From positions 1 to 64,000 of the forward strand of contig NZ_JABFNS010000008.1 in NCBI RefSeq assembly GCF_013116825.1: a DNA stretch of 64,000 bases. The letters are read 5' to 3'. Both the position numbers and the translations under genes were made by a program. The notes under the pieces were generated by a model. That model was given only the letters and a program-made list of their open reading frames with translations. It was not told where the DNA came from and did no database searches. Shown one piece after another: positions 43,000 to 51,793 of this stretch (positions are counted from its first letter, which is position 1; every line of letters starts with the position of its first letter). Origin of the DNA: Myxococcus xanthus. Lineage in GTDB: Bacteria; Myxococcota; Myxococcia; Myxococcales; Myxococcaceae.

Positions 43000-44616
43000 A
43001 TGCCACGCATCACCTCGCGAATCGACCCGGGCTCCGAATCCTTCAAGGCGAACCGCGCGGACATGCTGGCCCGCGTTTCGGAGTTGCGCGCCATCGAGGC
43101 GAAGGTCCGCAACACGGAGAACCAGGCGAAGGAGAAGTTCCACAAGCGCGGGCAGCTCCTGCCTCGGGAGCGGCTGATGCTGCTGCTCGACCGGGGCTCG
43201 CCCTTCCTGGAGCTGTCCACGCTGTGTGGCTATGGCTACCACGACGACAGTGACGGCTCGCTGGCGGGCGGCAACAGCATCATCGGCATTGGCTACGTGT
43301 CCGGGGTGCGGTGCATCGTCTTCGTGAACAACTCCGCCATCAAGGGCGGCACCGCGTCGCCGTGGGGTGTGCAGAAGGCGCTGCGCGCGCAGGCATTGGC
43401 GCTGGAGAACAAGCTGCCCATGGTGTCGCTGGTGGAGAGCGGCGGCGCCAACCTGATGTACCAGCAGGAGATCTTCATCCCGGGTGGGGAGACCTTCTAC
43501 AACCAGGCGCGGCTGTCGGCGGCGGGCATCCCCCAGGTGACGGTGGTGCACGGCTCCAGCACGGCGGGCGGCGCGTACCTGCCGGGCCTGTCCGACTACG
43601 TGGTGATGGTGAAGAAGAAGGCGAAGGTGTTCCTCGCGGGCCCGCCGCTGCTCAAGGCGGCCACGGGGGAAGTCGCCACGGATGAGGAGCTGGGCGGCGC
43701 CCAGATGCACGCCACGGTGGCGGGCACTGCGGACTACCTGGCGGAGGACGACGCGGACGCCATCCGCATGGCCCGCGAAATCGTGGCGAAGCTCGGGTGG
43801 AACGCGCAGCTCCCGCCCACCGAGCGCCCCGCGTATGCCGAGCCCGTGTACTCGCCCGACGAGCTCTGCGGCGCCGTGCCCGTGGACTACCGCAAGCCCT
43901 ACGATTGCCGCGAGGTCATCGCGCGCATCGTGGACGGCTCGGAGTTCACTGGCTTCAAGGACGAGTACGACGCGCACACCGTTTGCGGCTGGGCGAGCCT
44001 GTACGGCCACCCGCTGGGCATCATCGGAAACAACGGGCCGATTTCGCCCCAGGGCGCGACGAAGGCGGCGCAGTTCATCCAGCTGTGCTGCCAGAAGGAC
44101 ACGCCCATCCTCTACCTGCAGAACACCACGGGCTACCTGGTGGGCACGCAGCCGGAGCAGGGGGGCATCGTGAAGCACGGCGCGAAGATGATTCAGGCCG
44201 TGGCCAACGCGACGGTGCCGCAGCTCACGGTGTTGATTGGCGGTGCGTTCGGCGCGGGCAACTACGGCATGTGCGGCCGTCCGTTCCATCCGCGCTTCAT
44301 CTTCGGGTGGCCCAACTCGCGCACCGCCGTCATGGGCGGCGAGCAGGCGGCGAAGGTGATGTCCATCGTCTTCGGGGAGAAGCTGGCCCGGCAGGGACAG
44401 GTGGTGGACGAGGAGCAGCTCAAGGCGTTCTGCCAGCCCATCATCGACCAGTTCGACAAGGAGTCGCATCCGTTCAACTGCAGCGCGCGGATGTTCGACG
44501 ACGGGCTCATCGACCCGCGGGACACGCGGCGGGTGCTCGGGTTCGCGCTGTCGGTGTGCCGTGAGGCGAAGCGGCGGCAGGTCCACCCCAACACGTTCGG
44601 CGTCGCGCGGCTGTGA
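43000..44616 (+). CDS. acyl-CoA carboxylase carboxyltransferase (beta) subunit, geranyl-CoA-type
   Basis: 538 aa, the usual size for MCC/GCC beta subunits, which move CO2 from biotin to a branched enoyl-CoA. Seen: FHKRGQLLPRERLMLLLD, SGGANLMYQQEIFIPGG, VVHGSSTAGGAYLPGLSDYV, AGPPLLKAATGE, GGAFGAGNYGMCGR and WPNSRTAVMGGEQAAKV. Compared with the MCC motif (HFGRIFYNQ), this protein reads PGGETFYNQ. A Phe therefore becomes Gly, the change that, as I recall, makes room for the longer geranyl chain in GCC. So it is closer to AtuC than to LiuB. AGGAG precedes ATG 43000. Substrate unproven. Confidence 0.85.
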   Translation: MPRITSRIDPGSESFKANRADMLARVSELRAIEAKVRNTENQAKEKFHKRGQLLPRERLMLLLDRGSPFLELSTLCGYGYHDDSDGSLAGGNSIIGIGYVSGVRCIVFVNNSAIKGGTASPWGVQKALRAQALALENKLPMVSLVESGGANLMYQQEIFIPGGETFYNQARLSAAGIPQVTVVHGSSTAGGAYLPGLSDYVVMVKKKAKVFLAGPPLLKAATGEVATDEELGGAQMHATVAGTADYLAEDDADAIRMAREIVAKLGWNAQLPPTERPAYAEPVYSPDELCGAVPVDYRKPYDCREVIARIVDGSEFTGFKDEYDAHTVCGWASLYGHPLGIIGNNGPISPQGATKAAQFIQLCCQKDTPILYLQNTTGYLVGTQPEQGGIVKHGAKMIQAVANATVPQLTVLIGGAFGAGNYGMCGRPFHPRFIFGWPNSRTAVMGGEQAAKVMSIVFGEKLARQGQVVDEEQLKAFCQPIIDQFDKESHPFNCSARMFDDGLIDPRDTRRVLGFALSVCREAKRRQVHPNTFGVARL

Positions 44617-44630
44617 GAGGAGCGGACACG

Positions 44631-46625
44631 ATGGAGCGCTTCAAGAAGGTCCTCATCGCGAACCGCGGCGAGATTGCCGTCCGGGTGATTCGCACCTGTC
44701 AGCGGTTGGGCTACCGCACCGTGGCGGTGTTCTCCGAGGCGGACCGCGGCGCGCCGCACGTGCTGGCGGCGGACGAGGCGGTGGCCATTGGCCCGTCTCC
44801 GGCGAAGGAGTCCTACCTCGTCATCGGGAAGATTCTGGAAGCGGCGAAGACGTCCGGCGCGGAGGCCATCCACCCGGGTTACGGCTTCTTGTCGGAGAAC
44901 GCGGACTTCGCGCGCGCTTGCCGCGACGCGGGCTTGGTGTTCATCGGCCCGGAGGCCGAGGCCATCACCCTGATGGGGAACAAGCGTCAGGCGAAGCTGC
45001 GCATGATTGCGGCGGGCGTGCCCTGCATTCCTGGCTACGAGGCGTCCGACCTGGATGATGAGGCGCTGGCGGTGGAGGGCGAGCGCATCGGCTTCCCGCT
45101 GATGGTCAAGGCGGCGGCGGGCGGCGGCGGGCGCGGCATGCGGCTGGTGCACGAGGTGTCGCAGCTTCGCGCGGCCCTGCGCGCGGCGCGCTCGGAGGCG
45201 ACGAACGCCTTCGGGAGCGGCGAGCTCATCCTGGAGAAGGCCGTCATCGACGCGCGGCACGTGGAGGTCCAGGTCTTCGCGGACACGCACGGCAACGTGG
45301 TGCACCTGGGCGAGCGGGACTGCTCGGTGCAGCGCCGGCACCAGAAAATCGTGGAGGAGAGCCCGTCACCGGCGGTGAGCCCGGCGCTGCGCGCGCGCAT
45401 GGGCGAGGTGGCGGTGGCGGCGGCCCGGGCCATTGGCTACCGGGGGGCGGGCACCATCGAGTTCCTCCTCGCGCCGAGCGGTGACTTCTACTTCATGGAG
45501 ATGAACACGCGCCTCCAGGTGGAGCACCCGGTGACGGAGCTGATTACCGGGTTGGACCTGGTGGAGTGGCAGCTCCGCGTGGCGGCGGGGGAGAAGCTGC
45601 CCCGGGCGCAGGAGGCGATTTCCGCGTCGGGACATGCCATCGAGGTTCGCCTCTGCGCGGAGGACCCGGCGAAGGGCTACGCGCCTCAGGCCGGGCGGCT
45701 GCTGACGTGGAGGCTGCCGGTGCGCGAGGGCGTGCGCATCGACCACGGCGTGCGGGAGGGGCAGGAGATTCCGCCCTTCTATGACTCCATGCAGGCGAAG
45801 GTGATTGCGCACGGCCCGGACCGGGAGACGGCGCGCCGGCGGCTGGTGGAGGCGCTGCGCGAGCTGACGGTGTTCGGCGTCACCACCAACAAGAACCTGC
45901 TGCTGTACGTGCTGGAGCACGCGGCGTTCCGTTCAGGGGAGTACGACACGGCGTTCATCGCGAAGCACGCGCCTGCGACGGAGGTGGAAGCGCTGTACCA
46001 GACGGACGCGAAGGCGAGGGCGCTGGCGGCGGCGCTGCTCTTCCACGACGAAGGCCTGAAGCTGGCGGACACGGTGGGACTGGATGTGTCCCTGCTGAAC
46101 TGGAACACGTCCCACCGCCACCCCGTGCGGATGAAGCTCGTGAGCCGTGGCGCGGAGGCGTCCGTCACCCTCCAGCCCGTGTCCGCGGAAGGGTACGAGG
46201 TGGATGTGGAGGATTCGTCGTTCGACGTGTCCGTGTTGGGGCTGTCCGCGGGCGTGCTCGACTTCTCCAGCGCCGGGACACGGGGCCGCGCACGCTACCT
46301 GCGGGACGGGGACACGCTGTGGCTGGACCTGGGCTCGGGCGCGCACGCCGTGACGGACGTAACGTTCCGTCCGCCGTCGAAGTCGGACGGCGTGGGCAGC
46401 GGACGGCTGGCGGCGCCCATGGACGGGCGCATCCTGCGCGTGGACACACAGGTGGGCGCGGCGGTGAAGCCCGGGGACGTCCTGGTGGTGCTGGAGGCCA
46501 TGAAGATGGAGTTCCAGGTGGTGGCGGACGTCGCGGGCACCGTCGCGGAGCTCAACGTGTCCGTGGGCAGCCAGGTGAAGGCGAAGCAGCTCCTGGTGGC
46601 ACTGGCGGCGCAGAAGGATTCCTGA
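44631..46625 (+). CDS. acyl-CoA carboxylase biotin-carrying (alpha) subunit
   Basis: 664 aa. Biotin carboxylase (about 1-450: KVLIANRGEIAVRVIRTC, IHPGYGFLSENADFA, a Gly-rich ATP loop AAAGGGGRGMRLV, FMEMNTRLQVEHPVTE), a linker domain, and a C-terminal biotinyl domain with the target lysine in VLEAMKMEFQ. Pairs with the beta subunit encoded 14 bases upstream (stop 44616, SD GAGGAG right after it). Together they match AtuF/AtuC or LiuD/LiuB. It ends 30 bases from the convergent MFS gene. No acyl-CoA dehydrogenase, hydratase or ligase follows, so the rest of a degradation pathway must lie elsewhere. Confidence 0.9.
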   Translation: MERFKKVLIANRGEIAVRVIRTCQRLGYRTVAVFSEADRGAPHVLAADEAVAIGPSPAKESYLVIGKILEAAKTSGAEAIHPGYGFLSENADFARACRDAGLVFIGPEAEAITLMGNKRQAKLRMIAAGVPCIPGYEASDLDDEALAVEGERIGFPLMVKAAAGGGGRGMRLVHEVSQLRAALRAARSEATNAFGSGELILEKAVIDARHVEVQVFADTHGNVVHLGERDCSVQRRHQKIVEESPSPAVSPALRARMGEVAVAAARAIGYRGAGTIEFLLAPSGDFYFMEMNTRLQVEHPVTELITGLDLVEWQLRVAAGEKLPRAQEAISASGHAIEVRLCAEDPAKGYAPQAGRLLTWRLPVREGVRIDHGVREGQEIPPFYDSMQAKVIAHGPDRETARRRLVEALRELTVFGVTTNKNLLLYVLEHAAFRSGEYDTAFIAKHAPATEVEALYQTDAKARALAAALLFHDEGLKLADTVGLDVSLLNWNTSHRHPVRMKLVSRGAEASVTLQPVSAEGYEVDVEDSSFDVSVLGLSAGVLDFSSAGTRGRARYLRDGDTLWLDLGSGAHAVTDVTFRPPSKSDGVGSGRLAAPMDGRILRVDTQVGAAVKPGDVLVVLEAMKMEFQVVADVAGTVAELNVSVGSQVKAKQLLVALAAQKDS

Positions 46626-46655
46626 GCGATTCGGACTGGCTCGAGCGGCGGAGCG

Positions 46656-47867
46656 TCAGACCTCCGCCGCTTCAGGCGCGCCGCCCTTCGGCCCTCGCTT
46701 GAGCGCCAACAGGGCCACGACACACAGCGCGGCGCCAGAGGCGCACACCCCGCTCCATCCCCAGTGCGTCCAGGCGAAGGTCCCCAGCCACGAGCCCGCG
46801 GCGCCGCCCGCGAAGTACGTCACCATGTAGAGCGTGTTCAGCCGGCTGCGGGCCTCCGGACGCAGCGCGTACACCCGCGTCTGATTGGAAATCTGGTTCG
46901 CCTGGACGCCCAAATCGAGCAGCACCACGCCCAGCGCCATGCCCCACAGCCAGCGTCCCAGGGGCCACATCACGACGAACGACAGCAGCAACACGACGAT
47001 GGCCGCTCCGTTGATGCGCCGGTCCCCGCGCTGGTCGGCGGAGCGGCCCACCAGCGGAGCCACGGCGGCGCCCGCCACGCCCACGACGCCGAACAGCCCC
47101 GCGACCTGCGCGTCGTACTTCTGCGGCAGGCTCTGGAGGTACAGCGCCAGCGTGGACCAGAACACGCTGAACGCGCCGAAGCTGAGCGCGCCCAGCACCG
47201 CGTGCAGGCGCAGCACGGGCTCGGTTCGCGCCAGGTGGATGAGCGAGCGCAGCAGCTGCGGATACGGCATGGAGGCCATGGGTGGCTGCGACGGCAGCGT
47301 GAAGCGCAGCACGCCGGCCAGCGCGAGCATCAGCCCCGCCGCAATCCAGAACATGGTGCGCCACCCCAGGTGCGTCCCGACGAAGCCCGCCGCCGTCCGG
47401 GACAGGAGGATGCCCATCAGCACACCGCTCATGACGGTGCCCACCACCCGGCCTCGCTGCGCTGCGGGCGCCAGGTGCGCCGCGAAGGGGACGAGGAGCT
47501 GGGGAATGATGGTGGTGACGCCCACGACGAAGCTCGCGGCGACCATCCAGTGCAGCGTCGGCGCGAGGGCCACGCCAACGAGCGCCAGCGCCACCAGCGT
47601 GTTCATGGTGACGATGACCCGCCGCCGCTCCAGGCTGTCGCCCAGCGGGACGATGAAGAGCATCCCCACCGCGTAGCCCACCTGCGTCAGCGTGGGCACC
47701 AGCCCCAGCGCGCTCCCCGAGGCCCCCAGGGCCGCGCCGATGTCTCCCAGCAGCGGCTGGTTGTAATAGAGGTTCGCGACGGTGGCGCCCGAGGCGGCGG
47801 CCATCAGCCACACGAGCCCGGTGGACAGCGCGGCGTGGGGAGCGTCCGGTGGAGAATGCGTCGTCAT
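46656..47867 (-). CDS. MFS transporter
   Basis: 403 aa, 12 predicted membrane helices. The first half has [20 protein letters not shown] and the intracellular [13 protein letters not shown] loop; the second half repeats it as [17 protein letters not shown]. The NLYYNQPLL start matches a group of MFS proteins often annotated as arabinose-efflux-like permeases; substrate unknown. ATG 47867 is chosen over an open extension to 47951. Divergent from the 2OG/Fe(II) oxygenase by 62 bases, so the two may share control. Confidence 0.85.
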   Translation of the reverse strand: MTTHSPPDAPHAALSTGLVWLMAAASGATVANLYYNQPLLGDIGAALGASGSALGLVPTLTQVGYAVGMLFIVPLGDSLERRRVIVTMNTLVALALVGVALAPTLHWMVAASFVVGVTTIIPQLLVPFAAHLAPAAQRGRVVGTVMSGVLMGILLSRTAAGFVGTHLGWRTMFWIAAGLMLALAGVLRFTLPSQPPMASMPYPQLLRSLIHLARTEPVLRLHAVLGALSFGAFSVFWSTLALYLQSLPQKYDAQVAGLFGVVGVAGAAVAPLVGRSADQRGDRRINGAAIVVLLLSFVVMWPLGRWLWGMALGVVLLDLGVQANQISNQTRVYALRPEARSRLNTLYMVTYFAGGAAGSWLGTFAWTHWGWSGVCASGAALCVVALLALKRGPKGGAPEAAEV

Positions 47868-47929
47868 GGAGCCGGGCGGACTCTCGCGCCGCGCCCTGCC
47901 GGGGTCCAGACCTGTGTAGGCTCCCGGGA

Positions 47930-49000
47930 ATGACAGGTCCGGATTCCGCACGGGGCGGCTTGCCCGTCATCGACATGGCGTCACTGTTCGATGCATCCCG
48001 CGTCACCGAGCGTGCGCGCGTCGCGCGTGAAATCGAGCAGGCCTGCCGCGACAGCGGCTTCTTCTACGTGACGGGCCACGGCGTGTCCGGCGAGGTGCTC
48101 GCGCGGCTGGAGCGGGAGAGCCACCGCTTCTTCGCGCTGCCCCGGGCGGCCAAGGAGGCCATCGCCATGTCGATGGGCGGTGTCGCGTGGCGAGGCTGGT
48201 TTCCACTCGGGGGGGAGCTGACCTCGGGGCGTCCGGACCGGAAGGAGGGGTTGTACCTGGGCACGGAGCTCGGAAGCGAGCATCCGCGGGTGAAGGACGG
48301 CTGGCCGTTGCACGGCGCCAACCTGTGGCCCGCGGAGGTGCCGGAGCTGCGCGCGGCGGTGCTCGACTACGTGGCGGCCTGCACACGCGCCGCGCATGCG
48401 CTGATGGAGGGCATGGCGCTGAGCCTGGGCCTGGACGCGGACTACTTCCGGAGGCACTACACGGCGGACCCGACGGTGCTCTTCCGCATCTTCCATTACC
48501 CCGCCGAGCCCCAGCACGAGGAGGAGCGCTGGGGCGTGGGCGAGCACACCGACTACGGGCTGCTCACGCTGCTGGCCCAGGACGACAACGGCGGGTTGCA
48601 GGTGAAGACGCCGCGCGGCTGGGTGGAGGCACCGCCGCTGCCCGGGACGCTGGTGTGCAACATCGGCGACATGCTCGACCGGATGACAGGCGGCTGGTAC
48701 CGCTCCACGCCGCACCGGGTGAGGAACGTGAGCGGCAAGGACAGGCTGTCCTTCCCACTCTTCTTCGACCCGGACTTCGCCGCCGAGGTCCATCCCCTGC
48801 CACGCGGCGCGGGCGCTGACGTCGATGAGGACCGCGCCCGCCGCTGGGATGGTGCCAGCGTCCACGCCTTCCAGGGGACGTACGGCGACTACCTGCTGGA
48901 CAAGGTGTCCAAGGTGTTTCCGGAGCTGGTGCGGCGGGTGTGGGAGCGAGCGCCCGCGGCACTGCCAGAGGAGACACCCCGAGGACCGTTACCGCGTTGA
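47930..49000 (+). CDS. isopenicillin-N-synthase-like 2-oxoglutarate/Fe(II) oxygenase
   Basis: 356 aa. The N-terminal DIOX_N domain ([29 protein letters not shown]) is followed by the double-stranded beta-helix with Fe ligands His-Asp in [12 protein letters not shown] and a distal His in [11 protein letters not shown]. The 2OG-anchoring Arg is in [12 protein letters not shown]. The family is broad (gibberellin, ethylene, secondary metabolite oxidation); substrate unknown. ATG 47930 is chosen for alignment with the conserved start. A GST gene follows 87 bases later and may be in the same operon. Confidence 0.85.
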   Translation: MTGPDSARGGLPVIDMASLFDASRVTERARVAREIEQACRDSGFFYVTGHGVSGEVLARLERESHRFFALPRAAKEAIAMSMGGVAWRGWFPLGGELTSGRPDRKEGLYLGTELGSEHPRVKDGWPLHGANLWPAEVPELRAAVLDYVAACTRAAHALMEGMALSLGLDADYFRRHYTADPTVLFRIFHYPAEPQHEEERWGVGEHTDYGLLTLLAQDDNGGLQVKTPRGWVEAPPLPGTLVCNIGDMLDRMTGGWYRSTPHRVRNVSGKDRLSFPLFFDPDFAAEVHPLPRGAGADVDEDRARRWDGASVHAFQGTYGDYLLDKVSKVFPELVRRVWERAPAALPEETPRGPLPR

Positions 49001-49087
49001 CGGAGCCCGGGTCGCATGCTTGAGAGCGCTGCGGCGGATGACGCGCTTCGGCGCGCGCAAACCGCTCACCGACCAGGAGACATCACG

Positions 49088-49732
49088 ATGATGACCGTCA
49101 GTGCGTTCAAGTGGGTTCCGCCGTTCGCACAGGGCCTGGTGCGGGACCTCCGGGTGCGGTGGGCGCTCGAAGAGGCAGGGTTGCCGTATCAGGTGAAGCT
49201 CATCGACAACAAAGTCCAGGCCTCGCCCGACTACCGCAAGCTCCATCCCTTCGGCCAGGTGCCGGTGCTGGAGGAGGACGGCCTCGTCCTCTTTGAATCA
49301 GGCGCCATCGTGCTCCACATCGCCAGCAAGTGTGAGGCGCTGCTGCCGGCGGACGCGGCGGGCAGGGCTCGCGCGGTGACGTGGCTCTTCGCGGCGCTCA
49401 ACTCCATCGAAATCGTGATTCAGCCGCTCGCCGAGGTGGACCTGTTCTTTGCCCAGGAGGAGTGGGCGAAGCTGCGCAGGCCGGGCGCGGTGGAGTCGCT
49501 GAAGGAGCGCCTGGGAGAACTCGCGGCGCATCTGGGTGAGCGCGAGTACCTGGAGGACCGCTTCACGGCGGGCGACCTGATGATGGTGACGGTGCTCCGC
49601 ATCCTCCGGCACACGGACGTGCTCGACGGCTTTCCCACGCTGAAGGCGTACAAGGAACGCTGTGAGGCCCGGCCTGCGTTCCAGCGCGCCCTGGCGGCCC
49701 AGATGGCGCCGTTCCAGCAGCCTCGCGCTTGA
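49088..49732 (+). CDS. glutathione S-transferase-family protein
   Basis: 214 aa. The N-terminal thioredoxin-like domain contains KLHPFGQVPVLEEDGLVLFESGAI (the cis-Pro and the ES that binds glutathione), followed by an all-helical C-terminal domain with DRFTAGDLMMVTVLRILRHT. It conjugates glutathione to electrophiles or acts in stress detoxification; substrate unknown. GGAG stands before ATG 49088; ATG 49091 is the next choice. The neighbouring TetR-RND efflux genes suggest a xenobiotic-response context, which is inference. Confidence 0.85.
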   Translation: MMTVSAFKWVPPFAQGLVRDLRVRWALEEAGLPYQVKLIDNKVQASPDYRKLHPFGQVPVLEEDGLVLFESGAIVLHIASKCEALLPADAAGRARAVTWLFAALNSIEIVIQPLAEVDLFFAQEEWAKLRRPGAVESLKERLGELAAHLGEREYLEDRFTAGDLMMVTVLRILRHTDVLDGFPTLKAYKERCEARPAFQRALAAQMAPFQQPRA

Positions 49733-49767
49733 GCGTCTGAAGAACTCGTCGGGCGTAAGTGTCTGAA

Positions 49768-49791
49768 TTGAGGGCCTTTTCAGGCCCTCAA
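49768..49791. promoter_or_regulatory. 9-bp perfect inverted repeat before the efflux regulator gene
   Basis: TTGAGGGCC-6 bases-GGCCCTCAA (49768-49776 and 49783-49791), 32 bases before the tetR ATG and 36 bases after the GST stop. It could be the TetR operator or a terminator for the GST gene. No T-run follows. Confidence 0.4.
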
Positions 49792-49822
49792 ATGAAAGTT
49801 GAAAAGAATCCATCCGGACGGC

Positions 49823-50404
49823 ATGTTTCGCGCCGTGACGAGCGCCCACCAACGCAAGAAGCAGCCCGATGTCATTCGCGCGCAGTTGCTCCGCGCCGCG
49901 GCGGAGCTCGTCATGCAAGGGGGAACCCAGGCGGTGACGCTCGAGGCCGTCGCGGCGCTCGCGGGGGTGACGAAGGGCGGCCTCCAGCATCATTTCAAGA
50001 GCAAGCAGCTGCTGCTCGACGCGCTGTTCGAGGAGATGAACCGACAGTTCGTCGAGTCGTTCCACGCGAACATCGCGGAAGACCCGGAGGCCCATGGGCG
50101 CGAGGCGCGTGCGTATCTGCGTGCCATGGTCTCCAGCCCCGCCAACTCCGAGCAGATTCGGGGCTTGAGGGCCCTGATTGGAAGCATGATGGTGGAGCCC
50201 GACCTTCGCGAACGATGGAACTGTAGCTGGCAGGATGACCTCCAGCTGAAGCCCGGTGATGTCAGCCCCCAGGACATCAATTCCATCATCTGTAGGCTCG
50301 CGACCGACGGCCTGTGGTTCGCGGACCTGATCGAGGACCAGGGAATCAGGCCTGAAGTGAGAGCCGCCGTCATCCGAAGGCTCGAGGAGCTCACCCGGGA
50401 GTAG
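49823..50404 (+). CDS. TetR-family regulator beside the RND efflux genes
   Basis: 193 aa from ATG 49823 (TTG 49799 is also in frame). HTH: RAAAELVMQGGTQAVTLEAV, then ALAGVTKGGLQHHFKSKQLL. The remaining helices contain NSEQIRGLRALIGSMMVEPD. It lies directly before the membrane-fusion and RND genes on the same strand, 238 bases away, the usual place for a repressor of such pumps. Autoregulation through the palindrome just upstream is likely. Confidence 0.85.
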   Translation: MFRAVTSAHQRKKQPDVIRAQLLRAAAELVMQGGTQAVTLEAVAALAGVTKGGLQHHFKSKQLLLDALFEEMNRQFVESFHANIAEDPEAHGREARAYLRAMVSSPANSEQIRGLRALIGSMMVEPDLRERWNCSWQDDLQLKPGDVSPQDINSIICRLATDGLWFADLIEDQGIRPEVRAAVIRRLEELTRE

Positions 50405-50415
50405 GCGCCCCTCGC

Positions 50416-50442
50416 TGTCAGCGTGTCTGTCTCCGGCTGACA
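50416..50442. terminator. weak hairpin after tetR
   Basis: A 7-bp inverted repeat TGTCAGC...GCTGACA (50416-50422 and 50436-50442) with a 13-base loop, 12 bases after the tetR stop. Possibly a terminator or part of the efflux promoter region. The long loop lowers confidence. Confidence 0.25.
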
Positions 50443-50590
50443 CCCCGCCAAGAATTCGTCTGTCAGGGTCTCCCGTGAGGGGCCGTCCGTGGCGGGTTTG
50501 TGTCTCGAGATGCCTCATTCGTCATGTCATCTGTTCGGGCGCAGGTGACGTTTCATTCCCTGGCTGCTGGCGGCCCAGGGCGCGGTGTTG

Positions 50591-50612
50591 CGTGAAAAGT
50601 ATGGTTTTACGT
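50591..50612. promoter_or_regulatory. imperfect inverted repeat before the efflux operon
   Basis: CGTGAAAA and TTTTACG face each other across a 6-base spacer at 50591-50612, 31 bases before the membrane-fusion gene. It is the only A+T-rich symmetric spot in 50405-50642 and a possible regulator site. It does not resemble the palindrome at 49768-49791. Confidence 0.25.
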
Positions 50613-50642
50613 GTTTCTCGACGTTTTCCTCGCCAGACGACA

Positions 50643-51779
50643 ATGCCAATCCAACGCTCGAAGCGTCTTCTGCTTGCATGGACGCTGCTCCCGCTGCTCG
50701 CCTGTGACGGCAAGCAGGAAGAAGCAGCCTTCGCACCGCCGGTCCAGAAGGTGTCCACGCTGAAGCTGCAAGGGGAGGCCGTTGTCCTTCACGACGAGTT
50801 CCCCGCGCGTGTCTCCGCGTTCCGGGTCGCGGAAGTCCGCCCGCAGGTGGGCGGGCTCGTGCGCAGCCGGCGCTTCTCCGAAGGAGACACGGTCCAGAAG
50901 GGGCAGCCGCTCTACCAACTGGAAGCGGCGGTGTTCCGCGCGAACGTGGAAGGCGCGGCGGCGGCCCATGCGGCCAGTGAGGCCGGGCGGCTCCAGGCGG
51001 AGTTGCATTCGGGGCGCATCCAGTCCCTCTTCGAGAAAGGCGCGAGCACCCAGCAGGCGCACGATGACGCCCGGGCCGCGCTCGCCATCGCGAACGCGGA
51101 GGTGGCGCGCGCCCGCGCGGCGCTGGACAGGGCCCGCGTCGACCTGGACTACGCCACGATTACCGCCCCCATCGCGGGGCACATCGGCATCTCCCAGGTC
51201 AATGAGGGCGCGCTCGTCAGCCCCGCGGATGCCACGCCGTTGAGCGTCATCCAGCAGATTGACCGTGTCTTCGTCGACATCAAGTCACCCGTGGAGCGCG
51301 CGGCGGGCTTGCAGTCACTCCAGCGCGGTGACGGGGAAGCGGGGGCGGAGGTCATCGTGCTCTCTCCGACGGGGGCGCCCTATCCGGAGCGAGGCCGCGT
51401 TCAGTTCTCGGACATCTCGGTCGACCCCGGGTCCGGCGAGCTCACGGTGCGCGCCCTGGTCCCCAACGCGCAGCGCAAGCTCCTGCCGGGCATGTTCGTG
51501 AAGGCGCGCGTCGTGCTCGGAGAGGTGGCCGGTGCGCTCCTCGTTCCCCAGCAGGCCGTGCTTCACGACGCGCAGGGGCAGGCGCAGGTCTTCATCGTCC
51601 GAGAGGACAACACCGCGGAGGCGCGCAATGTCCGCGCCGGACGCATCGTCAGCGGACGCTACCTGGTGGAGGAGGGACTCTCCGCCGGAGAGCGCGTCGT
51701 GGTCGAGGGGCAGGACCGTCTTGCGCCAGGCCAGCAGGTCACCCCCGTCGAGTGGCAGCACGCCCCGGCCTCGCGCTGA
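50643..51779 (+). CDS. RND efflux membrane-fusion lipoprotein
   Basis: 378 aa. A lipoprotein signal with lipobox LLPLLAC (Cys21) anchors it in the inner membrane facing the periplasm. Order: barrel-sandwich/lipoyl half (VSAFRVAEVRPQVGGLV, EGDTVQKGQPLYQLE), alpha-hairpin with EAGRLQAEL..ARAALDRARVDL, second lipoyl half (YATITAPIAGHIG), and a beta-barrel ending QQAVLHDAQGQAQVF. Matches AcrA/MexA-type HlyD proteins. ATG 50643 is preferred to ATG 50601 because it gives a proper lipoprotein signal. The RND gene begins 14 bases after its stop. Confidence 0.9.
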   Translation: MPIQRSKRLLLAWTLLPLLACDGKQEEAAFAPPVQKVSTLKLQGEAVVLHDEFPARVSAFRVAEVRPQVGGLVRSRRFSEGDTVQKGQPLYQLEAAVFRANVEGAAAAHAASEAGRLQAELHSGRIQSLFEKGASTQQAHDDARAALAIANAEVARARAALDRARVDLDYATITAPIAGHIGISQVNEGALVSPADATPLSVIQQIDRVFVDIKSPVERAAGLQSLQRGDGEAGAEVIVLSPTGAPYPERGRVQFSDISVDPGSGELTVRALVPNAQRKLLPGMFVKARVVLGEVAGALLVPQQAVLHDAQGQAQVFIVREDNTAEARNVRAGRIVSGRYLVEEGLSAGERVVVEGQDRLAPGQQVTPVEWQHAPASR

Positions 51780-51793
51780 ACCTGGAGTGAGCC

